In this document: positions 12,150 to 23,192 of the stretch, one piece after another
Position numbering within the stretch: position 1 is the first letter of the stretch
Layout: each line of letters opens with the position of its first letter
Assembly (NCBI GenBank): GCA_034620365.1
Contig: JAQGEQ010000079.1
Coordinates: 310,001-374,000 of the forward strand
Direction: 5' to 3'
Length of the DNA: 64,000 nt
Source of the DNA: Pegea sp. RAD2-039
Lineage: Eukaryota > Chordata > Thaliacea > Salpida > Salpidae
The notes under the pieces: model-generated
What the model was told of the DNA's origin: nothing
Database searches by the model: none
The model's input: only the letters and a program-made list of their open reading frames with translations
Position numbers and translations under genes: made by a program

Positions 12150-13542
12150 ACAATTGTGAATACCATCCTTCCAGCCCAAGATATCAATTTACAGAAGCCT
12201 AACATCAAATCTTACGAGCGTCAAAAAGACAATTCTTCTACTACACCAGGTATGTTCTTCAACGCACGGTCGATTATTAACAAAATTTTCCAATTGAAAG
12301 CTCTTTTGCATTCTCAAGATTTCACATTTATTTTTATTACTGAAGCTTGGTTGAAACTTTTTTATTCTGATTCTTATCTGGTTGACGGTAATCTTTTTTT
12401 GTCTTTTGCATTGTGACAGACTGTATGATAGAGGCGGTGGTGTTTGCGTAACTTACAAAATATCGCTTGCACCCAAGATCTCTAGAATTCAGATCGATCC
12501 CATTAATTATCCAGGGTTTGAGATTATCGTTTTTGACTTTCATTACTCGAAATCCAAATTTTCTCGTTTTATATGTACCTATCTACCACCCTCTAAAACT
12601 AATAATGAGGTTACTGCTAAGGCCTTATTGAAGGTTCTAAAGAGTGTTGTGTGTCGTGAGTTATATTTTAGGGGGATTTTAATTTTAGTAAAATTGATTG
12701 GAATAACCCGAATTTAGCATTTATTGGAAATCGTTTAACTTGGATAGCGATAATACTAATTCACCCTTTCTAAGTCATGCCTTTGTAAGCTTCCTCAATG
12801 CGAATAATCTATCTCAGATGGTTACTTTTTCGACCCAAGTTAGAGGTAATACTTTGGATCTTCTTATCACATCAAAACCTGAGAACATTATCTACATTGA
12901 TCAAACAGAACCTTTTGCTCTGACATGCGATCACAACATGATTGAATTCAAGCTCCATCAAACTTTTTTTATGAACGTTAAAACTTCAAGCAAAAGGAAT
13001 TTGTATCGTGGAAATTATAATGTTATCAACAAGTTTCTATCAGGTGTTGACTGGATTTCTGTTTTCAACTCTTCCGAAGACATCAATACTATTTACTCAA
13101 GGTTTACTAACATCGTTAAAGAGTCAATCGAAAAATTCATACCTTTTTATAGAGACGACAAAAAAACCACATTTGCCCAAAAATTTAAAGAATTTACAAC
13201 ATTTAAAAAACCTCCTATACAAACAAACTAAAGCAGACCCTTCCATCAAATATTTGTACAAAGATAGCTTGCAAGAAATCTATTTCTAATTTCTATTTTG
13301 GAATAGAAAGTACAGTTTTATCTTCACCTAGCAAGAAAACGTTTTTTGGTTTCATAAATCGCAAGCTTAAGGCGAGATCTCAAATACCTCCCTTACTTGA
13401 TAACAGCGACCAGCTGGCGATGGAACCAGAAAATAGAGCTGAGTTGCTAAACAAACAATTTAATAGCGTTTTTATAACCGACGATGGCAATACTCCTTCT
13501 CTCTCCTACTCCGACATTCTTTCAATTGTCTCTGAGATGGTA

Positions 13543-13771
13543 GATCTGGATATAATAATTGTCCTGCTTGGTGGCGAAGCGGTTACTACACCTAGCTACA
13601 AGGTACATCTAGTTAGGAAGTACCGGGTTCGACCCCAGGTGGAGACATATAAAACTCCTGAGAAAAACCATAAAAAACTCCTGAGAATGTGTGTTAGTGA
13701 GATATGCTCTCTTTAGGCACCCTCCTTCGCATTTATATATATAAAATAAAATATAAAAAATAACTGTCAAT
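13543..13771 (+). mobile_element. tRNA-derived SINE nested in the LINE
   Basis: This 229-bp insert has a 5' tRNA-like head with an A box (TGGCGAAGCGGTTACTACAC, 13570s) and a B box (GGGTTCGACCCC, 13620s). A short body repeats AAAACTCCTGAGAA. The 3' tail, GATATGCTCTCTTTAGGCAC then CCTCCTTCGCATTTAT, is followed by a TA/TAAA-rich end. ATGGTA flanks it at 13537-13542 and 13772-13777, a probable short target-site duplication. Removing the insert rejoins the LINE reading frame before and after it (SDILSIVSEMV, then YTAISSLKSS). The tail is nearly the same as the host LINE's 3' end, so the SINE probably borrows that LINE's machinery. Confidence 0.88.
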
Positions 13772-15435
13772 ATGGTATATACAGCTATTTCTTCTTTAAA
13801 ATCATCAGTTTCAACACCCCAGATCAGATCCCAGCTTTATTTTTAAGAAAAACTACTTCCGCTTTATCACTACCTCTATCGCTACTCTTTAACATGACTC
13901 TTAGGCGAGAAAGAGTTCCACAAATTTGAAAAAAAGCTATTATTACTCCAATTCAACAAAAGGGTCCCAGAAACACCGCACTTAACTACAGACCAGTTTC
14001 ACTGACTTCAGTTATCTGCAGAATTCAAGAGCATATCATTCACAATCATGTGACCAGTCATTTGATGGAGCACCATCTAATATCTGATGTCCAGCATGGC
14101 TTTATGAAGCGGAGATCTTTCCTTACTAAACATCTCACTTTTTTCAATGAGCTTACAGCCCATTACGAAAGTAATACTGCTGGTGACATTATATATCTCG
14201 ATTTTTCTAAAGCGTTTGATTCTGTCCCACACAACAAGCTCATTACTGTATTGAAAAACTTAAAAATCAGCAGCTTTATCTTACAGTGGATTGAAGACTA
14301 CTTATCAGGTAGAACCAAACAAACTCGTGTAGAAAGATCTTAATTTACTCCTAGTCAAGTCACCAGTGGTGTTCCTCAGGGTTTCGTTCTAGATTCTCTT
14401 CTCTTTTTAATTTTCATTGAAGACCTCATCAGAAAGCTAGCAGCAGTATATGATGTCAGCGTGTTTGTGTATGCAGATGACATCAACCTATTATCTTGTA
14501 ATCCTTCAAAACTTCAAACTGCACTACACACTGTAGAAAACTGGTCTACTAATTGGCAGCTCAGAATCCAGTCCACAAAGTCTGAACTTATAACTTTTTC
14601 TCGTAAACCAGCTGCAAATTCCTTGAACCATTACTCCATCAAGAACCAGTATTTCATCAATGGATTTATTATTTTACAGATAACTTTGGTCCGAGACCTT
14701 GGCATTGCCCTATCACCTGACTTTAAATGGTACAATTATGTTTCCAAAATTTTTGGAAAAACAATTAACCTTGTTTACCTTCTTATAAAGACCTTTAATT
14801 CTAATGATCCATGCTTTTTATCTTTTCAAATTGTATGTACGTCCAATTCTTAATACAATGATAGTGCATGGATGCCATATCAAGTTAGTGATATCAAAAT
14901 AATCGAGTCTGTTTAGGCAACATTTACGAGATTGGTATGCAGGAAACTTAATAATAAATACGATAGTTATAAACATCGTCTTAGCTTCTTCAATTTAGGT
15001 ACTTTGGAAATTCGGCGAATTAAATACGACTTAATTCTTATTTTTAAAATTATCCACAATTTTATCGACTTTCAGTCTGATGACTTCTTTTTCATTAGTC
15101 CTTACCTCAAGTTATACCAACTCAGACGACACACATTACATCTTAATAAGCCCATATCACCTGGTACATTAATCAGATTGATTTTTTCGCATACCGCACA
15201 ATTAGTACTTGGAACCAGCTACCATCAGACATTGTTATGTCAGAATCACTCGCGTTGCTCAAGAAGAAGTTGAACCGTTATAATATTACCAACATTATCA
15301 TCTAAACTGTGAATTGTTTTTTTTAATACTAAGATAATTCTATGTAATTGTCCACTGTTTAAAGGACTTCCGAAATACCATGTGTTACATCTTTTGCTTT
15401 CTGTATTTCTAACGTAATAGATATTATTTGTAAGA

Positions 15436-15510
15436 ATTTGTGTTAGCAAAAGATGCTCTTTTCAGGCACCCTCCTTCGCATTTATTGTAATAAATAAATA
15501 AATACACTTA
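15436..15510 (+). other. LINE 3' tail shared with the SINE
   Basis: The LINE 3' terminus reads GAATTTGTGTTAG, then AGATGCTCTTTTCAGGCACC, CTCCTTCGCATTTAT and a TAAA-type repeat. The SINE at 13543-13771 ends with GAATGTGTGTTAG, ATATGCTCTCTTTAGGCACC and CTCCTTCGCATTTAT. By eye about 50 bp align with some seven differences. In stringent SINE-LINE pairs this region is the reverse-transcriptase recognition site; that role is inferred here. Confidence 0.8.
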
Positions 15511-16185
15511 GTTAATTACATTTAGTTGATTACTAAGATATTAATCAATCCTTTAAAACCCCTCTCAAAAAGTTTCTTAATTGAGTACTTTATAAGATCT
15601 AAGAAGGACAATTGTATTTTGAGAAGTTTGAAGCTAAATATGGGTTTCTCTTAAAACTATTTTATAGCTCTTTAACATACTACTGTGAAACTCAAGTTGA
15701 ACTAATTTTTTCATAAAATAGACAGCATGATAGATGCTAAACACACACAAAACGTGGACCATAATGATATCTTTACTTATATATAAGTATTCAGGAGAGA
15801 GTTGTATTATACTAATTAACTTTAACTTTTATAGCAACTGAGATATTGTATGCAAACGATTGTAAAAAACTATAAGCGAGCATAATTGGTTCATATATTT
15901 TTTGTAAGTAAGCTTTCTTAAACGTTCTACATTCGGTTAGTTCAAAAGACCTATAAATGATTATCGAAAAGTATTTTTTTATGTTTAAAAAGTAGTAAGA
16001 TCAGTAATTACTTTTGAAGTTCTCATTTAGCTGCAAGTAAAAATTATAAAAGAAACGTTTAAGTTGCTGTGGCTTAAAATTTGCGCAGGGCATGGGATAT
16101 TCAAAAATATATAATCTTGATCATTTTTTCTATAAAACTGTTTGCAATGATAGTAACTGTATATGAGAGCCTTATTCAATTGTAT
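15511..16185. other. Spacer between LINE and gypsy element
   Basis: AT-rich sequence with no coding potential seen. Part of the gypsy element's 5' LTR may lie at its right end, but only the leader from about 16190 can be matched to the second copy. Confidence 0.5.
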
Positions 16186-16189
16186 AATT

Positions 16190-18430
16190 TAGCTCTTACG
16201 CGAGTTGTTGCCAATTGTTTTGTCGTTATTGGAGCTTGTTGCAGTTAGGGGTTAGTAACGGTTAAGATAGTTTCTTTTTGCTATTTATAGTATAAGATTC
16301 TATTTGAATAAATATATAGAACATTTTTTATTTGGTCAAAGTTTTTAAATATCAAATAAAACTGATCGACTGTTGAAACCAGGAAAGATTTCTATAGACC
16401 CAAATAGTCCGTTGGCATCTATGGAATGGCGTCATTGGAAAAAAAACCTTTACCATTTTCTTAAACTATTGTGCGTGGAGTGGGAATGATAAGGATAAAT
16501 GGATTGCACTTTATAATTGTGCAGCCCCAGAAGTGTCCCAGTATTCTAAAAGCTGTTAGACTTGTGTATAAGTTAAAGCGACGCTAGCACGGTTGTAATG
16601 TTTTTATGTAAGGAAACCAAATAAAATTTTTACTAAGAACGGAAAAGCAAGTCAATCTTTAGAAGACTTTCGGTGTACTTTGGTATATCTAGCTAAGAGC
16701 TGTGATTTCAAGAATGCCACGGCAGCAGAACACAGGGATGGCAGGAAGATCAGGTATTCGTTTGTAGATGGATTATCCTCATCAAGTATAAGGAAAGTTT
16801 ATTGGAAGAAGCCTTTAACCAAGTGGTGACACTGCAAGATGCCCAGCAGAACAACCAATACTTCAGGGCTGGTAGATCGATTGAAGCTGTAGAAGAAGCA
16901 GTGAATTTAATAGAAACAAGGGGAAGGACCAAGCAGAACCGACAATAGCGGCCATGAGAGGAGTCTGTTTAAAATGTGAAGGTAGCGAACCTCATGTTAT
17001 AAAAAAAATGCCGAGCTAAAAAGATACCGAGCTCTTCAAGCTTATGCTTCAAATGTGGAAAGAAGGGGCACTACAGTCGAGCCTATCATCTTCAGTGAAC
17101 GTCTCTCAAGAAACAAGGAAAGAGCAAGGCAAGAATGAAGAGAGTCGCAATGACTAGCAAAGGGCACAAAGTACTGATATCAACTGGATATCCAGGGATA
17201 TTAACTGGTTTGTCAAATAAATTAAATCATGCGATGGTGGATGTCTCTATAATAGGCAAGGTATTCAGGGAACTTTTGATACCGGATCCTCGAAGAGTTT
17301 TGTAGGTAGAAAAGACTTTTAAGATTTGCAAAGCTTGAGATCAATTCAAGGTGGAAATGGTCCAGTCCTGTAAGATGTGCAGGATACTTAAAGTTTGTCA
17401 TCCATTAAAGAAGCAATACAAAAATATAAATCTGTTTGTCATTGAGGGCTTCGGTGTACAGGTGGTGCTTGGAAAGAACTTCTTTACAACTCATAAGAAG
17501 TTTGTGTTTGAGTTAGGAGGTCCAAAATATGATTTAGTGACACGTAAATATGTAACAAAAAAACAAAAACGAAATTGCCGTTCCAAATATTTTAAAAGTG
17601 AGTAGAAAGGAATTTATAGTTATTCAGGAGATGTTCAAATTAGATCTTTTAGAAATCAATCACATAGGGAAAAAATAAGAGAAGAGCTGCAATGACCTCC
17701 CTGTCATCAACTGACTTTAATTGTCATAAAGTAGGAGAAAGTCAGAAGAGATCTTACCTCACGGTCTAAAGAAGAAAATATAGTCTTTAATGGATTTAAT
17801 CAGGGATCAAAAAAGCATCTAGGCGTTTTAATTATGATGAAATTGGATCCTACAATTCGGTAAAAGAGGAAAATCGAAGAAAGTATGCTGCTTTGCAAAC
17901 CGGAAAGCAGACAAGGATTTAGACCGGCTTCGATCAGGAATCTGTAAGGAGACCTAATCTTTATTGCTACGAAGAAGAGTAAGACGGAAGCAATCTTAAA
18001 CGGCAACTGGAGAACTATGAGCGTTTTACCAAGAATAATAGTGAATTCTGTAGAAGCCTCAAAACTTCGTCGAAGAACAAAACAGATATGATAGAGATAG
18101 ATTTGACGAAACAAGAAAGCGCTTCAGGAAGAAGAGATATTAAAAGTGTCTGTCCTGATTCTAGCCAATCAATGAGATGATAGTGTAAAGAAGGTTGAAC
18201 TGCTGAAGACTAACCTAATGTACGCACAAATCTGCTATCAAGATAGCAGGAAATCCAACGTTTCATTGATGGATCTAGCCAGATACCCAAATACTGATGA
18301 GTAGGATTTTGGCAATCATTCTGTAGGTAGTAGTAAAAAGGATAGTCTCCGACGAGTTTCACCAAGTAAAGTAATAGAATCCAGATGGCAACATGCGGAC
18401 TAGAAAGGGAGAAGATAGTGGGACGAATCT
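16190..18430 (+). mobile_element. Decayed Ty3/gypsy retrotransposon, copy 1
   Basis: The leader at 16200-16300 (GAGTTGTTGCCAATTGTTTT, then TAGTTTCTTTTTGCTA) matches the minus-strand leader of the copy at 57.9 kb. A degraded gag follows: Trp-x-x-Trp-Lys-Lys-Asn at about 16430, NCAAPEV at about 16520, and paired zinc knuckles at about 16970-17095 (CLKCEGSEPH, then CFKCGKKGHYSR). An aspartic-protease motif DTGSSKSFV lies at about 17278. An open stretch at 17351-17605 continues the protease region. At 18180-18300 there is a block resembling the C-terminal pol region of the other copy (SNVSLMDLARYP). Frameshifts and stops occur throughout, and reverse transcriptase and integrase cores are not recognisable. 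A 3' LTR was not found. The element is a dead relic. Confidence 0.78.
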
Positions 18431-20590
18431 GGTTTGCATGTTTCTAACTCTATTAAGCTTAGTTGGCCTGTAAGGCTTCTCGACCGACACAAGCAAGCTG
18501 TCATCTTACAAAAACTAAGTAAATTCTTATCTTTTTCATGTATATAGCTGCGTGGTGCAAAGAGTTTAGTTATATTTTGATAAGTACACTTCATATAAAA
18601 CAAATTGCTCAAATATTTTATAAATTCAAGTTCTTTGTTTTCTAGCGATCAGCAGGCTGTAATATAAGTTATTTCTTTTAATTTAAAGTGTGGTTTTCAC
18701 TAGACATAGTAAATTTGGTTGAATTTCCTTTGGGTTGATATGGTCTAAAAGTGCAAGTTGGCTATCAGTAACAACTTGTTTGTACTGCAAAATTAAGCTT
18801 ACTTGAAAAAACCTACTTTTAGATAAGAAGAGTAAGATAACAAAAAACTGATGTACTTATCATGAAATTTAAAAAGTAAAAAATATTTGTTAATGTTTTA
18901 GATGGTACGATCCATTGCGTGGCAGGCAAGAGCCGAAAACATGTTAGAAGGATTAGAAATAAATCCATGGAGTGTATCATTTTGTTAAAGAAGTTACTGA
19001 CTAAATGTCTATAATCTGCGCATCTTTTTCACAGTATAGTTAAATACTTTCAAAAAAGTCTTTCTAATAATTGAGACTCAATAATGCTTCAAAATGTTTT
19101 TAGCCTTGAAACAGGGATCTAACCTCAATATAAAGTTTGAATATCTAGTGTAATTGCTTAAAAAATATTATATGATTTTATTTTTTCAGAGACACAAAAA
19201 TGCAATACAGTTTTTTTTCTGCCCTGTTAAGCTTTTTATCTTAATAAATTTTTATCTTATACATTGAAAATTAGTAGATATCTCTTAAAGTTATTTATGA
19301 TATGATTACATTATTACTTTTATTAAAATCAAGATCACATTAAAGAAAATTTAATATTTGGTTTTCTACAGATGTCTACTCGTGAATAAAGCTTATCATC
19401 AATATTTAATACATTTTAGAGCAGTTCTTACCTTAAAACCGATTGCATTTTTTGATTAGTTTCAACTTGAGCATTTATGTTTTGTAAACAAATTCTATGG
19501 AATAAAATATCTAACTATTTCTTCAAATTTTAACTAGAAGTTTAAAAGTCTAAAGAATTAACTTATTTATTGTAAATTAATTTTTGATTAATTACTAGAG
19601 GTTTTATTTTCACCAATGATTGCTCTGTGTAAAAAATCATCTCATTTTTGAAGTTTAATTAGTTTTCTACATATTTACATTTACTAAATGGAATACTTGT
19701 TCAAATATTTAGTAAAATAATAATATATCATGATACCTATAAAACAACTAGAACAAAATATGATTGTGTTGTACATGTATTTCAAAAGTGTGTCTTATAA
19801 CTGGTAAAGTTTTATCACTTAAAGTATTTTAGTTCAAGTAATTTATATATAAAGTTATTAAATTTATCTAATAACACTTAGAAATCATTTTACTTCAAAA
19901 TATTGACTTTTTAGAAATTTAATGATATTTATATTAACTTTGAAAAGTTTGCTTTAAATATTTGTTTCAGCATTTTTTATGGATTACTTTCTTAAAGTAC
20001 AAACAATATTTTTGATATGATTGACTGTTTTGGTTTAGTACTTGCATAAGATACTGTATAAAATTAAATATGATGTTTTATTATATTTTACTTACAAAAG
20101 AATTATAAAATATTTTTTTAATACAGGATTCTATGATTTATTTACCTATTTTTTAATAAATTTTGTAAGAGTTAATATAATTTTGTCAGATCTACTTTCT
20201 ACAATCATATAGTAAGTGATGAATTCTCAACAAAACTCTTGTTAAGTTTCTTTGAAATGGCTCAATAATTTTTTCTAGAAATACAATTTTAGTAACTTAA
20301 GATATTAAACTGCATGCTTGATTATCGTTAGTATATTATTTTATGATTTTGAAATGAACTTCTTTATGAGAATGCTTGCAACATGCTTTTTTAACAGATA
20401 TTTAAGCAGAAACTGCTTTTAGAACTTTCTAAAAAGATTTACTTTTGGTTATTTCTATCATATTAACTTCAGAAATGAAGATTTATGAAATCCAGTGAAA
20501 AATCGATTTATTTCAACTTCTCTTTTTGCATGTTTTAATTACTATGATTAACTTAAAAAGGAATTTTTCATTAATACTTCAATTATCCAG
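18431..20590. other. Upstream region of the Polycomb-like gene; one weak exon candidate
   Basis: AT-rich, mostly without coding potential. At 18901 a TTTTAG acceptor-like site precedes about 28 open codons beginning ATG (MVRSIAWQARAENMLEGLEI). Its composition is more coding-like than its surroundings, and it could be a 5' exon of the gene at 20591 or a relic. No Tudor-domain exon, expected upstream of a Polycomb-like PHD finger, can be seen here. Confidence 0.4.
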
Positions 20591-23179
20591 ATGCAAAACT
20601 CACAATCACAGCTGATCAATAAATCTGAATCTTTGTCACATCTGAGAAATTTTCAATCTTTAGTGTATAAGCCGAATACCTCTCAGTCAAATGTGACTAG
20701 TTTAATTTGCTCAAAGTGTAATACAAACGCTTGTGAAGATTCAAATGAGATACTTTATTGTGGTAATTGTAGAAAGGGTATGTTTACAATCAACCATCTA
20801 TTTCTCGCTGTATCTATGCTTGATTTGCATGCAAATGTAAAATGATTTCTTTTCAAATTAGTTTCCTTAATTGTCATGACCCTTGATTTTATTTGCTTGA
20901 AATTTGTTTTATTGTCATATCACTTGTAGAAATTTGATGAAATTTTGAAACTAATTTCTACATTGTGGTTTTTGGTACAGGTTTTCATCAATCGTGTCAT
21001 GTTCCCACTATCAATAAGGAAGATTTAACAAGTGACGCAGCTTGGTTTTGTCGTGTTTGTGTCTTCAGTTTGTTTACTAGAAAAGGAGGATCTTTAAGTG
21101 ACGGGCCAGCAGGTCAGTGAGTCTCCAAGCATGCTTTGTCAAAATATTATTAAAAAATTAAAAGTTGTTTAAATTTTTTATTTCATATTTTGTAATTCAT
21201 CATTAATTTTTTTTCAGGATTTCTACTACAAGTCATGAAAAGAAAGTGTGATTACGACATCAATAAACTTTCATGGGATAAATCTCATAAGACGAATGAT
21301 CAAGAGGTCTTTATCTTATTCATAAAATTGATGAATATTCTGTCATTGGAATTATTTTTATAAGAAATTGTTATTTTATAGATATACTGCTATTGTGGTA
21401 GTGCTGGACAATGGAATTTAAAAATGTTGCAATGTTACAAATGCTTACAATGGTTTCATGAAAGTAAGGTTTGAGTTTGGAAAAGCATTTGAAGCAGAAG
21501 TAATATACATCAGTTACTTTATTTGTTTAATTACAGAATGCTTACAATGTCTAAATGGACCAATTTTAAACGGGGACCGTTTCTACATCTTCGCCTGTGC
21601 CATCTGCAACAACGGGAACGAATATTTGAAGCGATTACCTCTTCGCTGGTTTGAAACATCTCATTCACAAGTTGATCAAATCACTGATTTGTAATCTTTA
21701 AAGGGTGGATGTTGTTCATTTAGTTCTTTACAACATCACTTTAGTGAAGAAGGGGCCATATTTCGATCTTACTGAAACTATTCTTCCCTATTTCAACAAC
21801 CACTGGGAAGAACTTCGACTAGGAGAAGTTAGTTTCAACTTTTATAAAATTTAACTCAAAAATTTGCTTTTTAAAACCCTATCTACCCTATTTCAATAAA
21901 TGTAAGTTTATCTACAAAAAAGATTTTGGAAGTAGTAATCTGATAAGAAGTAGGTCCGTAGATGATGTCTGTGAGTAAAGATGTCTTCTTATTTTCAGCT
22001 TGTACATGAAGCATCAACCAGACATCAACTGAGGGAGCGAGTAATTGAAACTCTTCAAAATAACTCTGTCAAGTAATCCGCAACTGATCCCAAATAATCT
22101 TGCTGATTAAAGACTCTTTTAAGATTTCAATGCGGATCAGAGAGTAAGAAAGCAAAGACCGCGTTTCGACTTCGATATCGTGAAGCTCCTGAACCTCCTA
22201 AAGTTCAAATTCCTGCTTGTGATGTCATTGATGACGTACTTGTGGAGTCTCTCAATCTTCGGCACGGGTCTTCCCTTATCACGTGACCTTATGATCTCTT
22301 GTTTGAACTGATTTATGAGACATACATCTGTAGGATGGCTCCAACCCCCCCTCCACCTCCTGTAGTTGCTTCTAGTGACGCTCGAAACTCAGAATCTGCA
22401 TCCGATATCCTCACCACTTCCAAGGTGATCTTTCTGATCCTTCTTCTCTGTTTTCATTTGTCTTCTTCTAGAGACCTTACAGACGCAAAAAGCCGCGAAC
22501 CCTCATCTATGACACATCAGAAGACTCACAAGACAGGTGAACATCCTTCACGCTCTACTGCTCGTCATGCCTCATTGATTTCTTCCATTTTTAGCACTTT
22601 CGAAATTCCAGTGAAGAGAGGACGAGGAAGACCTCGTAGAGATGGAAGTTTTCCCCCATCTCGTTCTTCTACTACTAACGGTGTCTCCAAATGTCGGAGT
22701 AGTAAATTGAAATCGCTCCCCAACAAGAAGATTTCAACCAACAAACCAACTTCTCTCTCTTCCTATACTCCACCTGCCAATAAAAACTTGAACACAGTTT
22801 TGTTGGCATCCACAGTATCCGAAGATCTTCCTGTTGATCAACTGAACAGTTCCAGACCGATCCCGATGAAGCAGATGTGTAACAACTTTGATCTAATCTC
22901 GCAGATCCCGAAACCCAGGTTTAAAGTGACTTTTTGCTGTGAAGTTGTTTTGTTACTTTCATCATATGCAGTGATGAAGGGTTTAACGGGAGCGAGTACA
23001 AACCGATCATTGCTCAATACTATAGCGCTGCAGGTCGGATATCTGCAGGTGAGAAGTACATCATTCACGCGAAGCGAACATCTGTTTGTTCAAGTACCAA
23101 CAAACCTAAAACTGAGTATTTGATTGAATGGCTTGGATTCACTGCAAAAGAACTTAATGAATGCCAACATAAACATTAA
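20591..23179 (+). CDS. Polycomb-like protein (PHF1/MTF2/PHF19 family), PRC2 accessory factor
   Basis: Twelve exons in phase: 20591-20777, 20981-21112, 21218-21306, 21382-21463, 21537-21648, 21704-21827, 21999-22067, 22143-22267, 22334-22424, 22472-22536, 22595-22918, 22972-23179, giving 535 residues. In order: PHD finger 1 ([20 protein letters not shown] then GFHQSCH and WFCRVCV), PHD finger 2 ([20 protein letters not shown] then WFHE and CAICNNG), the extended/winged-helix region ([20 protein letters not shown]), a Pro-rich and RGRGRPRR basic linker, and the C-terminal chromo-like domain ([20 protein letters not shown] then EYLIEWLG). Family members recruit PRC2 to chromatin in the nucleus. 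The N-terminal Tudor domain is not in this model. A CCAG acceptor just before the ATG means upstream exons are possible. The exon 7 donor (GTCAAG) and exon 8 acceptor were chosen by phase. Several introns are only about 45-66 bp. Confidence 0.9.
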
Positions 23180-23186
23180 AATGTTT

Positions 23187-23192
23187 AATAAA
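23187..23192 (+). promoter_or_regulatory. Polyadenylation signal AATAAA
   Basis: AATAAA eight bases after the stop codon of the Polycomb-like gene. It is close to the stop but the only well-placed signal. Confidence 0.4.

Larger units (their letters stand above)
12150..15510 (+). mobile_element. Decayed CR1/L2-type non-LTR retrotransposon (LINE)
   Basis: A broken ORF2 in successive frames. First is an apurinic-type endonuclease: NARSIINK at about 12260, then ITEAWL at about 12335, a GDFNFSKIDW block at about 12670 and CDHNMIEF at about 12930. Next is a reverse transcriptase: NYRPVSLTS at about 13985, QHGFMKRRS at about 14095, DFSKAFDSVPHNKL at about 14205, SGVPQG at about 14370 and the catalytic YADD at about 14470. 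A C-terminal region follows at 14920-15250 (CRKLNNKYDSYKHRL). The 3' end is GGCACCCTCCTTCGCATTTA followed by a TAAA-type repeat tail at about 15485-15505. No CCHC ORF1 was found, so the copy is probably 5'-truncated. Several frameshifts and stops (for example the stop at 12414-12416 and the stop at 14341) make it non-autonomous. A SINE interrupts it at 13543-13771. Antisense and partial relatives occur at 43058-43285 and 38018-38087. Confidence 0.9.

Noticed and set aside
13570..13635. tRNA gene suggested by A and B boxes
   Set aside because: No acceptor-stem pairing or cloverleaf could be drawn; the body and tail show it is a SINE head.
17800..18114. Minus-strand 104-codon frame inside gypsy copy 1
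   Set aside because: Antisense shadow of degraded pol; no domain and opposite to the element's direction.
22299..23123. Single 274-codon frame over the 3' part of the Polycomb-like gene
   Set aside because: It reads through at least three short introns. Splicing them gives the conserved C-terminal chromo-like domain in a different frame.
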